Positions 1 to 8,367 of a stretch of DNA of 64,000 nt are shown in pieces (position 1 is the first letter of the stretch; each line of letters starts with the position of its first letter). The notes under the pieces were generated by a model that did not search any database, had not been told where the DNA came from, and was given only the letters and a program-made list of their open reading frames with translations. Location: contig NZ_JAKCPW010000007.1 of the NCBI RefSeq assembly GCF_021440085.1, positions 186,001 through 250,000 on the forward strand, in the 5' to 3' direction. This DNA is from Dyadobacter sp. CY261. GTDB lineage: Bacteria > Bacteroidota > Bacteroidia > Cytophagales > Spirosomataceae. The position numbers were made by a program, and so were the translations under genes.

Positions 1-482
1 GCTTTCTCAAAACGATACAACCCGCCGGCCGTCCCGATCCAGAGATTGCCCAAATGGTCTTCCAGGAGCGCACTGATAGCGTTGTCTTCATACTTGTAGT
101 CTTTTCGTTTGATAACCTGATAATGCCTGACCTCTCCTGTTTCCGGGTTAAGACAATCCAGTCCCGCGCTCCACCCACCGATCCAGATCAGTCCGTCGCG
201 GGTGGGGCAAACGGTGCGGACATTATCCCCGGCCACAGACTTGGGATTTTTCGGGTCGTGTTGGTAAACATTCCAGGTATAGCCATCAAAGCGGAGTAGT
301 CCCGAACCGGTGGCAAGCCAAAGGTAACCTCTCTCATCCTGACGAATATCCGCGATCTCATGAGGATCAATGCCCGGGGGCATACTAACCGTTTCAAGTT
401 TTGGATTTTGTGCAGAAAGATTCATTACTCCCGTAAAGAAGAGCAAAGCGGCAAGCGAGAAGCGTAATGCGACCTGCACCAT
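1..482 (-). CDS. Two-component regulator propeller protein, N-terminal part (cut by left window edge)
   Basis: The frame opens with ATG at 482 and is still open at position 1, giving 160 residues. It starts with a hydrophobic signal peptide ending near LSAQN, followed by blade-type propeller repeats visible as GYLWLATGSGLLRFDG, GLIWIGGWSAGLDCL and GNLWIGTAGGLYRFE. Such W-I/L-G/A-T repeats are typical of the periplasmic sensor half of Bacteroidota histidine kinases (hybrid HTCS or LytS type). The output domain lies outside the window, so the exact class cannot be decided. It is divergent from the kdp region, with about 850 bases before the first kdp-linked microprotein. The complete 1037-residue protein at 42179 shows what the missing part could look like. 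Confidence 0.85.
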   Translation of the reverse strand, partial: MVQVALRFSLAALLFFTGVMNLSAQNPKLETVSMPPGIDPHEIADIRQDERGYLWLATGSGLLRFDGYTWNVYQHDPKNPKSVAGDNVRTVCPTRDGLIWIGGWSAGLDCLNPETGEVRHYQVIKRKDYKYEDNAISALLEDHLGNLWIGTAGGLYRFEK

Positions 483-597
483 GGTAGCCTGGCAAGATTA
501 GAGGTCAAGCTAGTTTATTTTTCTTAAAATCAGGTATTTATATTTAAAAATTAGGCACAGAGAAATAAGCCCGCAAATATTTCCCGCCCGACCCGAT

Positions 598-626
598 CTT
601 TTTGATAGTCCTGTATCATTTTGATA
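598..626. promoter_or_regulatory. Palindrome cluster 1 upstream of kdp (candidate activator site)
   Basis: Positions 614-626 read TATCATTTTGATA, a 5+5 palindrome with a TTT centre, and a half-site-like TTTTTGATAG lies just upstream at 599-608. The same 13-mer recurs at 1193-1205, again beside an (inverted) TTTTTGATAG-like copy. The centre at 620 is 76 bases upstream of the GG of a sigma-54-like element at 694-709. That spacing fits an enhancer-binding activator, but the assignment is inference. Confidence 0.45.
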
Positions 627-693
627 GCCGGTTGTAATTAGTATAAAAATGTAAATACTTCATTTGCAGGTAATTTGTTTTCGAAACTGAGCG

Positions 694-709
694 TGGGCAC
701 GGGTTTGGC
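694..709 (+). promoter_or_regulatory. Candidate sigma-54 -24/-12 promoter
   Basis: The stretch has GGCACG, four bases, then TGGC, so GG and GC are separated by exactly ten bases as sigma-54 promoters require. Against the usual TGGCACG-N4-TTGCW it has two mismatches. Transcription would start near 721, just before the frame at 731. An alternative is chance; no TAnnTTTG housekeeping -7 element is obvious at this place. Confidence 0.35.
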
Positions 710-730
710 TTCACTGTAAGCAGATTTGGC

Positions 731-976
731 ATGGCAAGTTGCCGGCCAGCGTTGACACAGATTTCAGTTACGATTATGATTACCCGGTTTCAAGTCTATT
801 CTTACTTCATCGGGCAGCTCCCGAAACTGTTACGCAAAGAATTTCGTGAGAACGCATTATCCCGGAAGGGTTACAACAAACCTATTACAGCCATGGATAT
901 TCTCAGCAGGGATGACCCCGGCCCGTCCGATGATGAGGCGGGGGAGAGGGAGAATGAGTCAGAAGATGAACATTAA
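731..976 (+). CDS. Small hypothetical protein (81 aa), doubtful
   Basis: ATG at 731 opens an 81-residue frame with a basic middle part and a strongly acidic tail (DDEAGERENESEDEH). An internal start at the second Met would give about 66 residues. I recognise no family. In its favour, it lies on the kdp strand, starts about 20 bases after a sigma-54-like element, and is followed after 11 bases by another open frame. Against it, the codon use is unremarkable and other frames in the same stretch are also open. Treat it as a possible leader gene of the kdp region. Confidence 0.25.
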   Translation: MASCRPALTQISVTIMITRFQVYSYFIGQLPKLLRKEFRENALSRKGYNKPITAMDILSRDDPGPSDDEAGERENESEDEH

Positions 977-987
977 ATGCCCTGGAA

Positions 988-1203
988 ATGAATGCAATGA
1001 AACGTATCCGAAGACAGGTCCTTGCACTCGACGGTCTGTCGGCGGTCCTCATGCTAGGCGCAATGCCGGCCGAAATGCGGTCTGCCGTGCTGGTTGCAGT
1101 GGCAACCAACCAGCAGCCTATCGGTCAAATATATCAGCAACATTATCCTGACGGACCATTATCAGACGTCCTATCAAAAAATGAGAACACCCTATCATTT
1201 TGA
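988..1203 (+). CDS. Small hypothetical protein (71 aa), doubtful
   Basis: ATG at 988, or the Met three codons later (MKRIRRQ), opens a 71-residue frame with a basic N-terminus and a moderately hydrophobic middle (LSAVLMLGAMPAEMRSAVLV). I recognise no family. Its last codons run into the second TATCATTTTGATA palindrome at 1193-1205, which is unusual for a real gene end and suggests that either the frame or the palindrome has a different role. It lies on the same strand as kdpFABC, 130 bases before the first microprotein. Confidence 0.22.
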   Translation: MNAMKRIRRQVLALDGLSAVLMLGAMPAEMRSAVLVAVATNQQPIGQIYQQHYPDGPLSDVLSKNENTLSF

Positions 1204-1205
1204 TA
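1171..1205. promoter_or_regulatory. Palindrome cluster 2 upstream of kdp (candidate activator site)
   Basis: This is the second exact copy of TATCATTTTGATA (1193-1205), accompanied by CTATCAAAAA at 1171-1180, the reverse complement of the TTTTTGATAG beside copy 1. The palindrome centre is 84 bases upstream of the GG of the weak sigma-54-like element at 1282-1297, much like the spacing for copy 1. It lies about 130 bases before the first microprotein gene of the kdp operon. Confidence 0.45.
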
Positions 1206-1281
1206 AGGTCTTCGAGGCGTCTGAGTCTGTGTTTTGAAGGTATTTCATTGTAAAACAAGTAGTTGTGTTTTTGTTTTTTTC

Positions 1282-1297
1282 TGGGCACCGTCTTGTT
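1282..1297 (+). promoter_or_regulatory. Weak sigma-54-like element just before the kdp operon
   Basis: The bases TGGGCACCGTCTTGTT resemble TGGCAC-N5-TTGC. With the correct GG-N10 spacing the -12 dinucleotide is GT instead of GC. If the better GGCAC match is used, the spacing is one base short. It would place a transcript start near 1308, 26 bases before the ATG at 1334. The position is attractive but the sequence is only a partial match. Confidence 0.25.
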
Positions 1298-1333
1298 AGA
1301 TACTGGTAATGACAGTTTAGATAATCGAAAAAA

Positions 1334-1450
1334 ATGCTCTTAATATTCATCCAATCCATTTTAATCATGTTAACAATCCTCTTAATTCTTGCCGGGCTAT
1401 TGTGCTTTGCAATCTTCTATGGTTCGGTAAACTACTTTGAAAAAATCTGA
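1334..1450 (+). CDS. Single-helix membrane microprotein preceding KdpF
   Basis: ATG at 1334 gives 38 residues; the second Met at 1367 would give 27 residues. Almost the whole product is one hydrophobic helix (LTILLILAGLLCFAIFYG) followed by a short tail ending in NYFEKI. The stop is two bases before the kdpF start, so the two microproteins must be co-transcribed and probably translationally coupled. The end -EKI recalls the -PEKF end of KdpF, so it could be a diverged KdpF duplicate or a partner of the Kdp complex. Function is not known to me. Its place and composition make it a convincing gene despite its size. Confidence 0.6.
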   Translation: MLLIFIQSILIMLTILLILAGLLCFAIFYGSVNYFEKI

Positions 1451-1452
1451 TT

Positions 1453-1530
1453 ATGGCAGCGCTATTGATCGTCGCGATCCTCGTGTTTGTGTACATGTGC
1501 TATGTACTTGTCAAACCTGAAAAATTTTAA
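1453..1530 (+). CDS. kdpF: Potassium-transporting ATPase subunit KdpF
   Basis: The 25-residue product is one transmembrane helix ending in the family signature VKPEKF, with a Tyr-rich stretch before it, exactly the size and form of KdpF. In the known complex KdpF binds at the KdpA-KdpB interface in the inner membrane and stabilises it like a lipid. It lies between the other microprotein (ending 1450) and kdpA (starting 1590), in the canonical F-A-B-C order. The start ATG at 1453 is the only one that gives the family length. Confidence 0.88.
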   Translation: MAALLIVAILVFVYMCYVLVKPEKF

Positions 1531-1589
1531 CCTGACCGGAAATGGCAACCAAGGAAACTAGGGCCAGGACCGGACTAAACCTCTGATAA

Positions 1590-3278
1590 ATGAATACAGA
1601 ATTATTGGGCGTCATTGCCATGTTTGCCATCACGGTGGTTTTGGCAATCCCATTCGGATCTTACATTGCGAAAGTTTACGCCGGGGACAAAACGCTGCTC
1701 GACCCGGTCTTTAATCCTCTTGACAAGCTCCTTTATAAAGTGAGCGGTATCGATGAAAAGCGTGAAATGAACTGGAAGCAGCATATGTTCGCATTGCTGA
1801 CGATCAACGTAGTATGGTTCCTGCTGGGGATTTTTGTTTTAATGAACCAAAGCTGGTTACCACTCAACCCGGACGCTAACCCCGACCAAACAGCCGACCT
1901 CGCTTTTAATACCAGCATCTCCTTTATCGTCAACTGTAACCTGCAACACTATTCGGGTGAAAGCGGAGTTAGTTACCTTTCTCAGCTGTTTTTGATGTTC
2001 CTTCAATTCGTAAGTGCGGGAACAGGTATGGCTGCGGCCGCGATCGTTTTTATCGCACTGAAAAACCGCACCACCGAGAAGCTGGGTAACTTTTGGGCGC
2101 TGCTCGTCAAGTCGTGTACAAGGATTCTGCTGCCTCTTTCAATCCTGGTTGGTAGTATCCTTGCATTCAACGGAATACCTATGACTTTCGAAGGCAAGGA
2201 TACAATCGTCAATATGCAGGGTGACACCGTTCAGGTTTCGACGGGCCCGGTTGCCGGTTTTGTGGCCATCAAGCACCTCGGTACCAATGGCGGTGGGTTC
2301 TACGGCACCAACTCGGCACACCCGCTTGAAAACCCCAACTACTTCACCAATATGCTGGAAATGTTCTCGCAGATGATCATTCCGCTGGCCATGATATTCT
2401 CATTCGGGTATTTCCTGAAAAGAAAGAAATTTGGCTGGATGGTATTTGGGGTAATGACTGCGGGCTTTTTACTCCTGGTTGTCCCAACGATGGTCTGGGA
2501 GATCAACGGTAACCCGGCTCTTGGTAAAATGGGCGTCGATATCTCATCGGGGGTGATGGAAGGCAAGGAGGTCCGGTTCGGCAGCGCAACGTCTGCGTTT
2601 TGGAGTATAGCCACTACCGTTATTTCGACGGGCTCGGTCAATTCCATGCACGACAGCACCATGCCGCTCTCGGGAATGACCCAGCTGCTTGCGATGATGA
2701 CCAATGCTTTCTACGGCGGTTGCGGCGCGGGTATCCTCAACTTCTTCATCTTTATCATTCTTGCAGTCTTCATCAGTGGTCTGATGGTAGGCCGTACACC
2801 GGAGCTTTTTGGAAAGAAAATTGAGGCGCGCGAAATGAAAATTGCCATGATCGTGGCCCTGCTGCACCCGCTGATGATCCTGGCTGGCACCGCGCTGGCA
2901 GCAGCATTCCCCGGGATTACCTCCGCCAATTTGAATAACCCCGGTTTTCACGGGTTCAGCGAGATGTTATACGAATACACCTCGTCGGCGGCTAACAATG
3001 GCAGTGGTTTTGAAGGCCTTGGCGACAACAATCCATGGTGGAACATTACCACCGGTATCGTACTGATCTTGTCGCGTTACCTGCCTATTATTGGTCCGGT
3101 TGCCATTGCAGGGCTTCTGGCGAAGAAGAAATTCGTCCCCGAAAGTGCGGGTACCTTGCCAACTGATTCGGCTACTTTCGGTGTGATGGTTCTTGCGGTG
3201 ATCGTTATCATTGCTGCCCTTTCATTCTTCCCTGCCCTGACACTCGGCCCGATCGCTGAATATTTCTCCATGAAGTAA
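1590..3278 (+). CDS. kdpA: Potassium-transporting ATPase, potassium-binding subunit KdpA
   Basis: The product has 562 residues, close to the 557 of E. coli KdpA, and is a polytopic inner-membrane protein of the superfamily of K+ transporters. Pore-loop motifs are visible, notably [15 protein letters not shown] (around residues 230-245), plus [10 protein letters not shown] and the CGAGILNFF region. KdpA binds potassium from the periplasm and passes it through an intersubunit tunnel to KdpB. The gene starts 59 bases after kdpF and is followed after 13 bases by kdpB. Nothing is missing or truncated. Confidence 0.98.
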   Translation: MNTELLGVIAMFAITVVLAIPFGSYIAKVYAGDKTLLDPVFNPLDKLLYKVSGIDEKREMNWKQHMFALLTINVVWFLLGIFVLMNQSWLPLNPDANPDQTADLAFNTSISFIVNCNLQHYSGESGVSYLSQLFLMFLQFVSAGTGMAAAAIVFIALKNRTTEKLGNFWALLVKSCTRILLPLSILVGSILAFNGIPMTFEGKDTIVNMQGDTVQVSTGPVAGFVAIKHLGTNGGGFYGTNSAHPLENPNYFTNMLEMFSQMIIPLAMIFSFGYFLKRKKFGWMVFGVMTAGFLLLVVPTMVWEINGNPALGKMGVDISSGVMEGKEVRFGSATSAFWSIATTVISTGSVNSMHDSTMPLSGMTQLLAMMTNAFYGGCGAGILNFFIFIILAVFISGLMVGRTPELFGKKIEAREMKIAMIVALLHPLMILAGTALAAAFPGITSANLNNPGFHGFSEMLYEYTSSAANNGSGFEGLGDNNPWWNITTGIVLILSRYLPIIGPVAIAGLLAKKKFVPESAGTLPTDSATFGVMVLAVIVIIAALSFFPALTLGPIAEYFSMK

Positions 3279-3291
3279 TATCAATATTGAA

Positions 3292-5331
3292 ATGAAAAAT
3301 CAAAGTGCATCCTTATTTCAAAAGGAGCTTGTCAACGAAGCGATAAAGCAATCGTTCGTTAAACTCAATCCTCGTCTGTTGTTCCGCAACCCGGTGATGT
3401 TCACTGTGGAGATCGGAACGGTAGTAATGCTCGTCGTTAGTCTCTGGATCGTGGCCGGTGAAAACGCGCAGGGCTCCTTTGCCTACAACTTTATAGTCTT
3501 TCTGATCCTTTTCGCCACGCTATTATTTGCCAACTTCGCAGAGGCGATCGCCGAAGCCAGGGGTAAGGCCCAGGCCGACAGCCTCCGCAAGGCGCGCGAG
3601 GAGACCCGTGCCAAGCTGGTGATCGGCGATGCCCGCGGTTTTGATGTGGCCACCCGCGAGGTGATGTCCGCTCAAATGAAGAAAGGCGATGTGTTCATTT
3701 GCGAAGCCGGAGACAACATTCCTATGGACGGCGAGATCATCGAAGGGCTTGCCACGATCGATGAAAGTGCGATCACTGGTGAATCTGCGCCTGTCATCCG
3801 TGAATCGGGCGGGGATAAGAGCAGTGTCACCGGAGGAACTAAGGTGCTTTCCGACCGCATCAAAGTGCGGGTGACGACCGCGCCGGGTGAAAGCTTCCTG
3901 GATAAAATGATCGCGCTCGTAGAAGGTGCAACCCGTCAGAAGACGCCCAATGAGATCGCATTGACGATCCTTTTGGCAGGCTTCACCCTGGTATTCGTGA
4001 TCGTCTGTATCACCTTGCAGCCATTTGCTACCTATGCCAATACGCCGATCACAATTGCAGCATTTATCTCACTATTCGTTTGTCTGATCCCGACCACCAT
4101 TGGCGGACTTCTCTCAGCCATCGGTATTGCCGGTATGGACCGTGCGCTTCGGGCGAATGTGATCACCAAATCCGGTAAGGCGGTCGAGACGGCCGGTGAC
4201 GTCGATGTGTTGTTGCTCGACAAAACCGGGACTATTACCATCGGCAACCGTAAAGCGACCAACTTTTATCCCGCCCGTGGCATTACGGAGGCTCATTTTA
4301 TAAAATCCGCTGCACTGAGCTCGATTGCCGATGAAACACCCGAAGGCAAGTCTATCCTGGAACTGGCCAATGCGACGCCTTCAAGCTATAATCTGAACAA
4401 TCCTACTTTTATCCAGTTCACTGCCGAAACCCGCAGCTCGGGTGTAGATTTCGATGACACCCGCATCAGGAAAGGGGCCTTCGATTCGATCCGTAAATTG
4501 ACCGAAGGTGCTGGTAACCGTTTCCCCGAGGAAATAGAATCGAAAGTGAAGGAAATTTCAAACAATGGTGGTACGCCGCTTGTGGTCTCCGAAAATGAGC
4601 GTGTCATCGGGGTGATTGAGTTACAGGATATTATCAAAACAGGTATCAGCGAGCGTTTCGAGCGCCTGCGCAAAATGGGTGTCAAAACCGTGATGGTAAC
4701 TGGTGATAACCCGCTCACAGCCAGATTTATCGCGCAGAAAGCCGGTGTCGACGATTTTATCGCCGAGGCTAAGCCTGAGGATAAGATGAACTACATCAAG
4801 AAAGAGCAGGAAGGAGGTCGCCTGGTCGCGATGATGGGGGATGGGACCAATGACGCGCCTGCCCTGGCGCAGGCCGATGTAGGCGTGGCGATGAACAGTG
4901 GTACACAGGCTGCCAAGGAAGCGGGGAACATGGTCGATCTGGACAATGACCCGACCAAGCTGATCGAAATCGTCGAAATCGGTAAGCAGCTTCTAATGAC
5001 CCGCGGTACGCTGACGACCTTCTCGATTGCAAACGACGTGGCCAAATATTTCGCCATTATCCCGGCGCTGTTCATCGCCAGCATTCCCGCGCTGCAAGGC
5101 CTGAATATCATGCACCTGCACAGCCCTGAAAGTGCGATCCTTTCGGCGATCATTTTCAATGCGGTGATTATCCCGATCCTGATTCCTCTGGCGCTTAAAG
5201 GGGTGAAATACACGCCCATCGGAGCGAGCGCGCTGCTGCGCAGAAACCTGCTGATTTACGGATTGGGTGGCGTGTTGATCCCGTTTGTCGGCATCAAGCT
5301 CATCGACCTGGTGGTCAGCATCTGGATTTAA
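3292..5331 (+). CDS. kdpB: Potassium-transporting P-type ATPase catalytic subunit KdpB
   Basis: The 679-residue protein is a P-type ATPase of the KdpB class. It has the actuator TGES motif at residues 162-165, the phosphorylation motif DKTGT with Asp310, and the hinge motif [14 protein letters not shown] near residue 517. The Ser of TGES (Ser165) corresponds to the residue whose phosphorylation inhibits E. coli KdpB. ATP hydrolysis here drives potassium import into the cytoplasm. It sits 13 bases after kdpA and 56 bases before kdpC, in one operon. Confidence 0.98.
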   Translation: MKNQSASLFQKELVNEAIKQSFVKLNPRLLFRNPVMFTVEIGTVVMLVVSLWIVAGENAQGSFAYNFIVFLILFATLLFANFAEAIAEARGKAQADSLRKAREETRAKLVIGDARGFDVATREVMSAQMKKGDVFICEAGDNIPMDGEIIEGLATIDESAITGESAPVIRESGGDKSSVTGGTKVLSDRIKVRVTTAPGESFLDKMIALVEGATRQKTPNEIALTILLAGFTLVFVIVCITLQPFATYANTPITIAAFISLFVCLIPTTIGGLLSAIGIAGMDRALRANVITKSGKAVETAGDVDVLLLDKTGTITIGNRKATNFYPARGITEAHFIKSAALSSIADETPEGKSILELANATPSSYNLNNPTFIQFTAETRSSGVDFDDTRIRKGAFDSIRKLTEGAGNRFPEEIESKVKEISNNGGTPLVVSENERVIGVIELQDIIKTGISERFERLRKMGVKTVMVTGDNPLTARFIAQKAGVDDFIAEAKPEDKMNYIKKEQEGGRLVAMMGDGTNDAPALAQADVGVAMNSGTQAAKEAGNMVDLDNDPTKLIEIVEIGKQLLMTRGTLTTFSIANDVAKYFAIIPALFIASIPALQGLNIMHLHSPESAILSAIIFNAVIIPILIPLALKGVKYTPIGASALLRRNLLIYGLGGVLIPFVGIKLIDLVVSIWI

Positions 5332-5387
5332 TAAAACAAGCCGGTCCAAACAGGGGCGGTCTTCCCAAAAATTAAGATTACAAGAAA

Positions 5388-5948
5388 ATGAAAACGAATA
5401 TCTTGCCTGCAATCAGGCTTACCGTGGCCACGCTAGTCCTTTTCTGCGTGGTATACCCTGCGATCGTCTGGGCGATCGCCCAGCTTGCCCCCAACAATGG
5501 AAAAGGGGAGGTTGTCGTCTCTGGTGGTAAGAAATATTACGCCAATGTCGGCCAGCAGTTTACGGATGACAAGTATTTCAATTCCCGTCCGTCGGCAGTC
5601 GATTACAATGCGGCTGGTAGTGCGGGCAGTAACAAAGGCCCGTCCAATCCGGAGTATCTGCAAACCGTTCAGACGCGTCTTGATACATTGTTGGTACACA
5701 ATCCGGGTGTGAACAAAGAGGATGTTCCTGTTGAGCTGGTGACTGCCAGTGGTAGCGGCCTGGATCCGGATATTTCCCCAGCCGGTGCGAGGGTGCAGGC
5801 AGCGCGCATTGCCAAAGTGCGTGGGGTTTCCGAAAACACAGTCGCCGACCTGATTGAAAAACATACCCAAGGGCCGCTTTTGGGAATCTTCGGCCCGTCC
5901 CATGTGAATGTATTGAAGCTGAACCTGGCGTTGGATCAGATCAAATAA
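5388..5948 (+). CDS. kdpC: Potassium-transporting ATPase subunit KdpC
   Basis: The product has 186 residues with one N-terminal transmembrane helix (TVATLVLFCVVYPAIVWAIA) and a periplasmic domain carrying the family motifs GSNKGPSNPEYL and DPDISPAGARVQAARIA, with a C-terminal GPLLGIFGPSHVNVLKLN. KdpC is the accessory subunit of the Kdp pump thought to raise nucleotide or potassium affinity. It is the last of the four pump genes and is followed by an outer-membrane barrel gene 91 bases downstream. ATG at 5388 gives the usual family length. Confidence 0.97.
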   Translation: MKTNILPAIRLTVATLVLFCVVYPAIVWAIAQLAPNNGKGEVVVSGGKKYYANVGQQFTDDKYFNSRPSAVDYNAAGSAGSNKGPSNPEYLQTVQTRLDTLLVHNPGVNKEDVPVELVTASGSGLDPDISPAGARVQAARIAKVRGVSENTVADLIEKHTQGPLLGIFGPSHVNVLKLNLALDQIK

Positions 5949-6039
5949 TGCTGTTGCTGGCAGGCATTCGCAGCATTTAACCAATACTGTGGCCGGAAAC
6001 GCCGCAAGGCTTTCCGGTTCACCCATTCCATACCAACCG

Positions 6040-7125
6040 ATGAAAAAATTTCTCTTAATGGCCCTGGTGCTGGCCTTTTTCCAGACTGCGCAAGCCCAGG
6101 ATTCGACCAGTACTGTCCCGTCCTTTACAATAAGTGGGTACCTGGAAGCCTATTACAACCATGATTTTAATCGCCCCAGAAACAATACGGCCCCCTCTTT
6201 CTTGTACAATTTCAACCGCGCGGGAGAGGTAAACCTGAACCTGGGTTTTATCAAAGGAGCCTACACCAGCGAGCGCGTAAGGGCCAATCTGGCGCTGGCG
6301 GTAGGTACTTACATGAATGCCAACTATGCTGCCGAGCCGGGTGTGCTGCGCAACATCTATGAGGCCAATGCCGGGATCAAGCTTGCCAAAAAAGCAAACC
6401 TATGGCTTGATGCGGGCATTATGTCTTCTCATATCGGATTTGAAAGCGCTATCGGCAAGGATAACTGGACATTGACCCGGAGCCTGGTCGCTGAAAACTC
6501 ACCGTATTTTGAGTCCGGAGCCAGACTCAGCTACACAACCGATGACAGTAAACTGTACCTGGCTGCGCTCTACCTGAACGGCTGGCAGCGCATTCAAAGG
6601 GTGGATGGCAACACAACACCCGCATTCGGTACCCAGGTTACCTATAAGCCATCGGCAGCCGTAACGCTCAATTACAGTACATTCATCGGTAACGACAAGC
6701 CCGATAGCGTCCGCCAGATGCGGTACTATCACAATGTGTACGGCATTTTTCAGCTAAGCCAGAGGTGGGGCATTACTGCCGGGGTGGATTATGGTACCGA
6801 GCAAAAGCAGAAAGGAAGCAGCAGCTCCAACCATTGGCTGGTGCCGGTGATGATCGTCCGTTATTCCCCTTCATCGAAAGTCAATGTAGCTTTAAGGGGC
6901 GAATATTTTCAGGACAAGAAAGGGGTGATCATCGCAACAGGGACGCCAGAGGGATTCAAAACCTGGGGACTTTCGGCCAACCTGGACTACGCGGTGATGC
7001 CTAATGTGCTTTGGAGAATTGAAGCGCGTACGCTGAGCAGCAAGGACGCAATCTTTACAGAGCGCGACAGCTCAACGGCCCAAAACGATACTTTCGTAAC
7101 TACCTCACTCGCTATTTCATTTTAG
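6040..7125 (+). CDS. Outer-membrane beta-barrel (porin-like) protein of the kdp operon
   Basis: The start at 6040 (MKKFLLMALVLAFF) gives 361 residues and places a clean signal peptide ending in AQAQ at the N-terminus; an upstream in-frame ATG at 5989 would put 17 unlikely residues before it. The mature part is rich in alternating aromatic strands (SGYLEAYYNHDFNRP, RLSYTTDDSKLYLAALYL) and ends in TSLAISF, a typical last barrel strand. It looks like the OmpL/porin-type barrels of Bacteroidota. Position directly after kdpC, on the same strand and before a terminator, suggests that it lets cations reach the periplasm when the Kdp pump is made. Selectivity cannot be read from the sequence. Confidence 0.8.
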   Translation: MKKFLLMALVLAFFQTAQAQDSTSTVPSFTISGYLEAYYNHDFNRPRNNTAPSFLYNFNRAGEVNLNLGFIKGAYTSERVRANLALAVGTYMNANYAAEPGVLRNIYEANAGIKLAKKANLWLDAGIMSSHIGFESAIGKDNWTLTRSLVAENSPYFESGARLSYTTDDSKLYLAALYLNGWQRIQRVDGNTTPAFGTQVTYKPSAAVTLNYSTFIGNDKPDSVRQMRYYHNVYGIFQLSQRWGITAGVDYGTEQKQKGSSSSNHWLVPVMIVRYSPSSKVNVALRGEYFQDKKGVIIATGTPEGFKTWGLSANLDYAVMPNVLWRIEARTLSSKDAIFTERDSSTAQNDTFVTTSLAISF

Positions 7126-7169
7126 TAAATTGACATAGAATACTGCCAGCAACAGCTAAAAATCGAATT

Positions 7170-7204
7170 CCTTTCGGGCAAACACCCGAAAGGCTGTTTT
7201 GTTT
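7170..7204 (+). terminator. Intrinsic terminator after the kdp-porin operon
   Basis: CCTTTCGGG at 7170-7178 and CCCGAAAGG at 7185-7193 form a perfect 9-bp stem with a 6-base loop, followed by the T-rich run CTGTTTTGTTT. It ends the kdpFABC-porin transcript, so kdpD and the kinase gene downstream need read-through or their own promoter. Confidence 0.85.
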
Positions 7205-7226
7205 CCAACCTCCATTTAGTTCAGAT

Positions 7227-8351
7227 ATGTCCGAGTCCAACCCCAGTGCCCAGCATTTCCTTGACCTGATTAAAAAATCGCGGCGGGGAAAATTTAAAAT
7301 ATACATCGGGATGAGTGCCGGCGTCGGTAAAACTTACCGCATGCTGCAAGAGGCGCATACCCTGCTCAGAAACGGGATTGATGTCAAGATTGGCTACATC
7401 GAGACGCACAACCGGAAGGAAACACATGATCTGCTCGACGGCTTGCCGGTCATTCCAAGACGTAAGCTTTTTTACAAAGGCAAGGAATTGGAGGAGCTCG
7501 ATATGCCGGCTGTGATCGGTTTAAGGCCCGAGATCGTGATCGTCGACGAGCTGGCCCATACCAATATCGAGGGCAGCAAAAATGAAAAGCGCTGGCAGGA
7601 TGTGATGGAAATTCTCGATGCGGGCATCAATGTGATCAGCGCGGTCAATATCCAGCATATCGAAAGCCTGAACGAAGAGGTTAAGCAAATTACCGGTGTG
7701 GAGGTGCGGGAGCGCATTCCCGACAGTGTGCTGGCAGCGGCCGATGAGGTGGTTAACATCGACCTTACTGCCGACGAGCTGATCACCCGCTTAAAGGAAG
7801 GCCGGATTTACCGGCAAGACAAGATCCAAACTGCGCTCACCAATTTTTTCCGTTCGGATCACATTCTGCAGTTGCGTGAGCTGGCCCTGAAAGAAGTGGC
7901 AAGCCAGGTCGAGCGCAAGGTGGACACCGAAGTGCCCAAGCCCACCGCGCAGCGCAGGGAAAAATTTCTGGCTTGCATTAGTTCAAATGAAATTACCGCT
8001 AAACACGTGATCCGGAAAACCGCAAGGCTGGCCAGTTACTACAACAGCAAATGGCTGCTTTTGTATGTGCAGACTCCCGCGGAAAGCCGTGACCGGATAC
8101 CGCTCGACAAACAGCGGCATCTGATCAATAATTTCAAGCTGGCCACCGAAATGGGTGCTGAGATCATACGTGTTTCCAGCTCGAATGTCTCGCGTGCGAT
8201 CATCGAAACTGCCGAGCAGCGGCAGGTCACCACCATCTGTATCGGAAAACCGCACATTACCCTGATCAGGGTGATCCTGGCGACGAACCTGTTCAATAAT
8301 CTATTGAAAAAGCTAACGAGTTCGGACATCGATCTTGTCATCCTGTCCTGA
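7227..8351 (+). CDS. kdpD: Shortened KdpD: KdpD N-terminal ATP-binding domain plus Usp domain, no kinase
   Basis: The 374-residue protein contains only the cytoplasmic front half of KdpD: the KdpD domain with Walker A GMSAGVGKT at residues 28-36 and the segment IVIVDELAHTN, then a universal-stress-protein-like domain over roughly residues 240-374. The four membrane helices and the histidine kinase of enterobacterial KdpD (about 890 residues) are absent. This split form is usual in Bacteroidota. It lies 33 bases after the terminator of the pump operon. The kinase gene starts 17 bases after its stop, so the two products probably act together in potassium or turgor sensing. Confidence 0.92.
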   Translation: MSESNPSAQHFLDLIKKSRRGKFKIYIGMSAGVGKTYRMLQEAHTLLRNGIDVKIGYIETHNRKETHDLLDGLPVIPRRKLFYKGKELEELDMPAVIGLRPEIVIVDELAHTNIEGSKNEKRWQDVMEILDAGINVISAVNIQHIESLNEEVKQITGVEVRERIPDSVLAAADEVVNIDLTADELITRLKEGRIYRQDKIQTALTNFFRSDHILQLRELALKEVASQVERKVDTEVPKPTAQRREKFLACISSNEITAKHVIRKTARLASYYNSKWLLLYVQTPAESRDRIPLDKQRHLINNFKLATEMGAEIIRVSSSNVSRAIIETAEQRQVTTICIGKPHITLIRVILATNLFNNLLKKLTSSDIDLVILS

Positions 8352-8367
8352 ATTTTCAACTGTGAAA

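Noticed and set aside
846-1151. 101-residue frame overlapping the two small frames upstream of kdp
   Set aside because: It overlaps both others in another frame, is rich in Arg, Cys and Gly as random GC-rich frames are, and has no start context or family.
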